This document shows positions 59,797 through 64,000 of a stretch of 64,000 bases of DNA, one piece after another; position 1 is the stretch's first letter; each line of letters starts with the position of its first letter. The DNA is from Aurantimonas manganoxydans SI85-9A1 (GTDB lineage: Bacteria > Pseudomonadota > Alphaproteobacteria > Rhizobiales > Rhizobiaceae). A program made the position numbers and the translations under genes. The DNA lies in the NCBI RefSeq assembly GCF_000153465.1, contig NZ_CH672387.1, forward strand, positions 3,468,932 through 3,532,931. Direction: 5' to 3'. A model generated the notes under the pieces. It was given only the letters and a program-made list of their open reading frames with translations, was not told where the DNA came from and made no database searches.

Positions 59797-60102
59797 TCAG
59801 AGCGCGCCCATCACCTTGCCGTTGAAGCCATAGACCTTGCGCGCGCCGCCGAGCGGCACCAGCGTGACCTCGCGGGACTGGCCGGGCTCGAAGCGCACGG
59901 CGGTGCCGGCGGCCAGATCCAGCCGCATACCGCGCGCGGCGTCGCGATCGAAGGTGAGTGCGGGATTGGTTTCGGCGAAATGGAAGTGGCTGCCGACCTG
60001 GACCGGCCGGTCGCCCGTATTGCCGACCATCAGGGTGATCGGCTCGGCGCCGTCATTGAGGACGATATCGCCGTCGGGGGTGAGGATTTCGCCGGGAATC
60101 AT
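59797..60102 (-). CDS. ureB: Urease beta subunit
   Basis: Non-catalytic subunit of 101 residues. It begins [15 protein letters not shown] and contains [19 protein letters not shown] and G-F-N-G-K-V-M-G. These are the standard UreB motifs. Its ATG overlaps by four bases (ATGA) the stop of a 40-residue membrane protein gene. Confidence 0.96.
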   Translation of the reverse strand: MIPGEILTPDGDIVLNDGAEPITLMVGNTGDRPVQVGSHFHFAETNPALTFDRDAARGMRLDLAAGTAVRFEPGQSREVTLVPLGGARKVYGFNGKVMGAL

Positions 60103-60221
60103 GAACCATTCCTCCAGAGCTTGCGAATGGCGATGATCGCCAGAACCACCAGCAGCACGGGGCCGATCGCCATCAGGTCGTATTCGCCGACCGGCTGCGG
60201 CGCCCGGATGAACTCAGGCAC
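60099..60221 (-). CDS. 40-residue membrane protein translationally coupled to ureB
   Basis: A 40-codon reading frame, starting GTG at 60221, ends in a stop that overlaps the ureB ATG as ATGA. Its product begins [15 protein letters not shown] and then has one hydrophobic helix of about 15 residues ([15 protein letters not shown]), ending R-K-L-W-R-N-G-S. That fits a single-pass protein with basic residues inside. The tight overlap matches the style of real junctions across this window. A GAGAAGAG stretch upstream is a plausible ribosome site. No family is recognised. Confidence 0.55.
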   Translation of the reverse strand: MPEFIRAPQPVGEYDLMAIGPVLLVVLAIIAIRKLWRNGS

Positions 60222-60302
60222 GCCGCTGCTCTTCTCTCAGGCCCGCCCGTTTCCGGGCGAGCCCTGTCGTCTGCGGGCCAGGGCCCGGATGCGTCACGTG
60301 GC

Positions 60303-60878
60303 TCAGGCAGCGATCATGTAGAGGCCGGCAAGCGCCGAGGCCGCGCCGAGCGCGCGGACGATCAGCGGCTGGCGGCCGGCGGTCAGCGAATGGCCGAGAG
60401 CCAGGCCAACGCCATGCAGCGCGGCCGTGGCCACCACGAAACCGAGGCCGAAGGAGAGAGCGCCGGCCGAGCCTAGCTCGGCGCCGTGGGCCGAGCCATG
60501 GAACAGGGCGAAGGCGCCGACTGCTGCGGCCGCGGCCGGAACCGGCAGGCGAGCCGCGGCAGCGACCAGAAGGCCGAGGGCGACGACCGACGCCATGACC
60601 ACCGGCTCGACGAAGGGCAGCGACAGGCCGTTCAGGGCCAGCACGAAGCCGGCGCCCATCGCGGCGACGAAGGCGACAGGAACGGCGAGGCGCGCACGAC
60701 CACCGAGCGTGGCGGCCCACAGGCCGACGGCCACCATCACCAGGACGTGGTCCCAGCCGAGCAGCGGATGCGAGGCGCCGGCGGCCAGCGAACCATGCGC
60801 CACCGGATCGAGATGAGCGAAGGCGGGCACTGTTGCGGCGGCCAGGGTTGCGGCGGCAATGGCGAAGCGTGTGAGCAT
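60303..60878 (-). CDS. ureJ: HupE/UreJ-family nickel transporter
   Basis: Membrane protein of 191 residues with a signal peptide (ending A-F-A-H) and about six helices. Metal-binding segments are H-P-L-L-G-W-D-H-V-L-V-M and F-H-G-S-A-H-G-A-E, typical of HupE/UreJ, which import or bind nickel. It lies between ureA and ureB, so nickel supply to urease is a reasonable role. The symbol is by family; HupE is the alternative. Confidence 0.9.
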   Translation of the reverse strand: MLTRFAIAAATLAAATVPAFAHLDPVAHGSLAAGASHPLLGWDHVLVMVAVGLWAATLGGRARLAVPVAFVAAMGAGFVLALNGLSLPFVEPVVMASVVALGLLVAAAARLPVPAAAAAVGAFALFHGSAHGAELGSAGALSFGLGFVVATAALHGVGLALGHSLTAGRQPLIVRALGAASALAGLYMIAA

Positions 60879-61272
60879 GCGGATGTCCCTCAGATTGGTC
60901 GACGGGCGCCCCGATATGGGTCACGTCCAGCCCGCCTCCGGCACCGCCCCGGAGGGGCGCCCGGCGCGGCGGGTTCGGGCGCGATCATGGAAGCCGGCCG
61001 CCCCGGTGTCAAAGGCTTTCTGGCAAGGATCTCGCGGATGCGAACAGCGGCGGGATGGCCTGTAGGATTTCGGAAAGCCTGTCGATAACGATGGTTGCGC
61101 CGGCAAGAACTCGTGAAACTTTCGCGGGTTATGTCTCGGCTCCGCGTTAACGGCTTTCGGGAAAAAGAGCTGGTGCGCGGAACGAAACGTCGCATAATGA
61201 CGTTGCGGAAGAAATCAAAGGTCCGGCATCGAACGATCGGACCACGCAGCCGCACAACAGGTTGGAGTTCAC
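60879..61272 (-). other. Gene-free divergent region between ureJ and a small secreted gene
   Basis: This 394-base stretch is less GC-biased than the coding sequence around it. It has one short hairpin (60935-60941 against 60949-60955). I see no believable coding frame or RNA gene. It should contain the promoters of ureJ (minus) and the gene at 61273 (plus). Confidence 0.5.
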
Positions 61273-61536
61273 ATGCTGAGGTCGCTTCTGATCGCGGCGT
61301 TTCTCGGTCTGCTCCTCGGTCCCGTGGGACCGGCGCAGCCCCTGATGGTCCGCACTGTCACCATCGGTCCCCTCACCGGTCCCGCCTATTATTCCGTCAT
61401 CGAACAGGGGTTCCGATTCGTCGGAGATGCGCCCGTCACTGTCGCAGCCGACGAGCCGGACATGACTGTGTCCTCGCTTGAACCCGCAGCGAAGGCAGAC
61501 ACGCTGGTTGAAGTGCCGGCCACGGAACGCCGGTAG
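61273..61536 (+). CDS. Small exported protein, unknown function
   Basis: Protein of 87 residues beginning with a hydrophobic signal-like stretch (L-R-S-L-L-I-A-A-F-L-G-L-L-L-G). The rest is acidic and has no recognised domain. GGAG lies six bases upstream of the ATG. It converges on ureA with a 55-base gap. Confidence 0.6.
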   Translation: MLRSLLIAAFLGLLLGPVGPAQPLMVRTVTIGPLTGPAYYSVIEQGFRFVGDAPVTVAADEPDMTVSSLEPAAKADTLVEVPATERR

Positions 61537-61550
61537 CGGCACGTCGGGCG

Positions 61551-61567
61551 CGCCTGCAGCGCAGGCG
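61551..61567. terminator. Bidirectional hairpin
   Basis: CGCCTGC (61551-61557) and GCAGGCG (61561-61567) form a perfect seven-pair stem with a three-base loop between the convergent small gene and ureA. There is no T run. Confidence 0.45.
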
Positions 61568-61591
61568 TCCCAGGTCGCAGAGCACCCCGGA

Positions 61592-61894
61592 TCAGCGGAT
61601 CGGTTCGTGCACCGTCACCAGCTTCGTGCCGTCGGGAAACGTCGCCTCGACCTGGACGTCGTGGATCATCTCGGCAATCCCCTCCATCACCTGGTCGCGC
61701 GTGATCACATGGGCGCCGGCCTCCATCAGGTCGGCGACGCTGCGGCCGTCGCGCGCGCCCTCCACGACATAATCGGTGATCAGCGCGATCGCCTCGGGAT
61801 GGTTCAGCTTCACGCCACGTTCCAGTCGGCGGCGCGCCACCATGGCGGCCATCGAGACGAGCAGCTTGTCCTTTTCGCGCGGGGTCAGTTGCAT
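61592..61894 (-). CDS. ureA: Urease gamma subunit
   Basis: Subunit of 100 residues: [12 protein letters not shown], then [11 protein letters not shown] and [24 protein letters not shown] ends it. All are standard UreA motifs. It begins 22 bases after ureD ends and is 1.5 kb upstream of ureB on the same strand. Confidence 0.97.
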   Translation of the reverse strand: MQLTPREKDKLLVSMAAMVARRRLERGVKLNHPEAIALITDYVVEGARDGRSVADLMEAGAHVITRDQVMEGIAEMIHDVQVEATFPDGTKLVTVHEPIR

Positions 61895-61916
61895 GCCGGG
61901 TTCCTTCGCAGATGCG

Positions 61917-62759
61917 TCATAGCGACCATACAAGCGGCAACGGCCCGTCCGCCAGACCCGAAAGCACCGGCACCAGCCGCTGGCGCAGGTGAAAGCCGGA
62001 CGCGGCCCGGATGCGGGCGACGAGAACACCACCAACCAGACTGGCGCCGCCGTCTTCGCCGATCGCGCCGCGCAGACCGTCGAGGCGCGCTTCGGCGTCG
62101 GGCAGATGGGCTACCAATGTCGCCAGCGCGCGGTTCGGGCCGAGCGAGGCGGGCTCTGCCATCGCCGCGGCGATGTCGCCGGACAGCTGAAGGTCGTCGG
62201 CAAAGACCAGCCGTCCGCCCAGCCGCACCCGCCAACGATCGTGGAAATGGCCGGTGGTCACGCTCTCGCCCATGAGCTCGCGGCCTAGGATCAGCGATTC
62301 GCACAGGAGGAACCGCGCATCCGGCGCAGCCTCGACCTCGAGCGTGCGGCGCACCCGGCCGCCGTCGAAGAGGATTGTCTCCTGCGGCAGGCAGACCAGC
62401 CTTGCGCCCGCTTCCAGCGTCGTGCGCGTCGTCACATGGGCGGTGTCGCCGCCCGAAGCGCGGTAGATGCGTTCGCAGGCCTGGGTGGTGACGGTGAGAT
62501 CGGCCCCGGCCGCAACGGTGAAATCCTGCGCCAGCCGGTCGCCGCCGGTCAGGCCGCCCGAGCTGTTGATCAGGATCGCCTCGGCCTGCTGACGCGGCAA
62601 CCGCGGGAACCGCAGCTTGAGGCAGCCGGACTGGTGCAGCCGCTGCAGACGGGTTCGGCCTTCGACGACGCGGAACTGCGCCGACGCCGCCCCTTCCGAG
62701 CGCTGCATGCGGCGTGGGGCCACCTTGTCCGTCACCGACGAGTCGGGCACCGCGCTCAT
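61917..62759 (-). CDS. ureD: Urease accessory protein UreD
   Basis: Scaffold protein of 280 residues required for nickel insertion. Blocks are L-R-F-P-R, then [24 protein letters not shown] and [18 protein letters not shown] is near the end. The ATG at 62759 precedes the family sequence; an acidic/basic N-terminal extension of about 25 residues is present. It is first in the leftward urease series. Confidence 0.94.
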   Translation of the reverse strand: MSAVPDSSVTDKVAPRRMQRSEGAASAQFRVVEGRTRLQRLHQSGCLKLRFPRLPRQQAEAILINSSGGLTGGDRLAQDFTVAAGADLTVTTQACERIYRASGGDTAHVTTRTTLEAGARLVCLPQETILFDGGRVRRTLEVEAAPDARFLLCESLILGRELMGESVTTGHFHDRWRVRLGGRLVFADDLQLSGDIAAAMAEPASLGPNRALATLVAHLPDAEARLDGLRGAIGEDGGASLVGGVLVARIRAASGFHLRQRLVPVLSGLADGPLPLVWSL

Positions 62760-62952
62760 GCCGGCAGGCCTACGCGGACGCGCGGCAAAGCGGCTTGACC
62801 CGACGGAGCGCCGGCTGCGTCTCTCATGGCGATCTGTCCAAGGGGATGCGTGGAGATGGCGCGAGGCTCGCAGGTCCCGGCATGAACGGCAAGAGTCCCG
62901 ACCGAGCACAGATCCCAACCCCACGGCTGGCCACCGGAAGTCGCGAATGGCC

Positions 62953-63408
62953 CTAAAGCTTGAGGACGCCCGACTTGAACTCTCTCAGGGACAGACGCCA
63001 CCAGTCGAACGTATCCTCGAGATTGCCGCGGGTAACTCCGTGGCGCAGATTGACGTCCATCTCCAGCACCGGATCGTTCTCGGCGTCGACATAAGCCTTG
63101 GCAAAGCGCTTGTCCCGGTTCCAGCCGTTGATGGCGGCCTGATCGACGGGGACGCCGTCCCAGGAGGCGTAGAACTGAAGGCTCTGGCACTCGCTTCTGT
63201 CGGAATTGCAGTCGTTGAAGAAGATCACGTAGAGCGTGCCATCGATGCGCCCCCGGACATATTCGGTCTCGTCCTTTTCCAATGTTCCGGACCCGAAGCC
63301 GCGGGCGATGTCGACAATCTGATCGACCTCGCCGGGCTTGACCAGCGTTTGCGCCTGACTGGCACCGGCAAGACAAAGGCAGGCAAGAAGCGTCGCGATG
63401 AAGCGCAC
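62953..63408 (-). CDS. Secreted YbjN-domain protein
   Basis: Protein of 151 residues starting with GTG at 63408, with GGAGGA six bases upstream. A signal peptide ends A-S-Q-A-Q. The mature part resembles YbjN domains: D-G-T-L-Y-V-I-F-F-N-D-C near the middle, W-N-R-D-K-R-F-A-K-A-Y-V-D, and D-V-N-L-R-H-G-V-T. YbjN proteins have the type III secretion chaperone-like fold, but this copy is exported. Its function is unknown. It lies between urtE and ureD. Confidence 0.75.
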   Translation of the reverse strand: MRFIATLLACLCLAGASQAQTLVKPGEVDQIVDIARGFGSGTLEKDETEYVRGRIDGTLYVIFFNDCNSDRSECQSLQFYASWDGVPVDQAAINGWNRDKRFAKAYVDAENDPVLEMDVNLRHGVTRGNLEDTFDWWRLSLREFKSGVLKL

Positions 63409-63537
63409 TGGGTATCCTCCCGAAAGCGGAACGCACCACATGCCGCAGATCGAGGAACATCGGACGCGACCGTGTCATCCTTTCTAACATGCCGCTCGGG
63501 AAGACTGAAGCGAGGGCGATCATCGCGGAGATCGGGA

Positions 63538-64000
63538 TCACACCGTGAGATGGCGGCGCACGTCGGGATCGTCGAGGCCCTCGGCGGGGCCGTCGAAGAC
63601 GATCTCGCCGCGGTCCATGATGTAGACCTGATCGGCCAGTTCCCGGCAGAAATCCAGATATTGCTCGACCAGCAGGATGGCGAGGCCGGACTGGTCCTTC
63701 AGATAGCGGATGGCCCGGCCGATATCCTTGATGATCGAGGGCTGGATGCCCTCGGTCGGCTCGTCGAGAACGAGGAGTTGCGGCCGCGTCACCAGCGCCC
63801 GGCCGATCGCCAGCTGCTGCTGCTGCCCGCCGGACAGGTCGCCGCCACGCCGGCCCAGCATGTCGGCGAGCACCGGGAAGAGCTCGAAGACATGGTCGGG
63901 GATGGTCCGGTCGGCGCCCTTCAGCGGCGCGAAGCCGGTCTGGAGATTCTCCTTCACCGTCAGGAGCGGGAAGATTTCGCGGCCCTGCGGCACGAAGCCG
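63538..64000 (-). CDS. urtE: Urea ABC transporter ATP-binding protein UrtE, 5' end beyond window
   Basis: Incomplete: the reading frame enters from beyond 64000. The visible 153 codons start in the Q-loop (V-P-Q-G-R-E-I-F-P-L-L-T-V-K-E-N-L). They continue with the signature L-S-G-G-Q-Q-Q-Q-L-A-I-G-R-A-L and Walker B L-L-V-L-D-E-P-T-E-G-I-Q-P-S-I-I, whose E-G-I-Q-P-S-I block is typical of UrtE. The Walker A is off the window. UrtABCDE imports urea; its location beside urease fits. Confidence 0.9.
   Translation of the reverse strand, partial: GFVPQGREIFPLLTVKENLQTGFAPLKGADRTIPDHVFELFPVLADMLGRRGGDLSGGQQQQLAIGRALVTRPQLLVLDEPTEGIQPSIIKDIGRAIRYLKDQSGLAILLVEQYLDFCRELADQVYIMDRGEIVFDGPAEGLDDPDVRRHLTV

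Overview
The window is high-GC DNA that is almost entirely coding, about 52 genes with very short gaps. Nearly all junctions within operons are 1-4 base stop/start overlaps. The gene content points to an aerobic alphaproteobacterium of the Hyphomicrobiales/Rhizobiales type: a DUF1217 protein, ThuAB-like proteins, separate ureA/ureB/ureC genes with HupE/UreJ, an XdhABC-PuuD-UraH purine pathway, and CP-ATP-grasp/alpha-E plus transglutaminase genes. I cannot name the genus from sequence alone. No rRNA, tRNA, insertion sequence, prophage or CRISPR array is seen, and no gene encodes a recognisable DNA-binding transcription factor.

Left part (1-31.5 kb) is alpha-glucan and trehalose metabolism wrapped around an uncharacterised peptide-ligase-like island. 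Going right: a PepSY protein, a DUF1217 repeat protein, a ThuA/ThuB-like pair, then treZ-malQ-treY (trehalose from glycogen or maltodextrin ends). Next comes a zinc-ribbon metallopeptidase, a transglutaminase-DUF2126 protein, a bacterial voltage-gated sodium channel, a circularly permuted ATP-grasp/alpha-E fusion and a second transglutaminase. A membrane diguanylate cyclase and a TPP-riboswitch-controlled thiD follow. Then comes a glgE, treS-maltokinase fusion, glgB operon (trehalose to maltose to maltose-1-phosphate to branched glucan). Together these genes allow two-way traffic between trehalose and alpha-glucan.

Middle part (30.6-48.2 kb) is purine catabolism. A leftward operon runs uraH, xdhA, xdhB, xdhC, a BMP-type nucleoside/purine ABC transporter (ATPase, two permeases, binding protein), puuD and guaD, perhaps continuing to a fumarylacetoacetate-hydrolase-family gene. 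A rightward operon runs from a HAD phosphatase gene to puuE-uraD (fused), alc and allA. Between the two operons lies a palindrome that fits the known RutR operator consensus at 12 of 14 fixed positions. A PQQ-dependent membrane glucose dehydrogenase follows.

Right part (51-64 kb) is urease: ureD, ureA, hupE/ureJ, a previously easy-to-miss 40-residue membrane protein coupled to ureB, ureB, ureC, ureE, ureF, ureG and 8-oxoguanine deaminase, all leftward. They are interrupted by small secreted-protein genes on the other strand and by a cyclase-family and a carboxymuconolactone-decarboxylase-family gene. The window ends inside a urea transporter ATPase gene (urtE). Together, the middle and right parts encode a complete route guanine/8-oxoguanine/xanthine to urate to allantoin to ureidoglycolate to glyoxylate, with the released urea split to ammonia.
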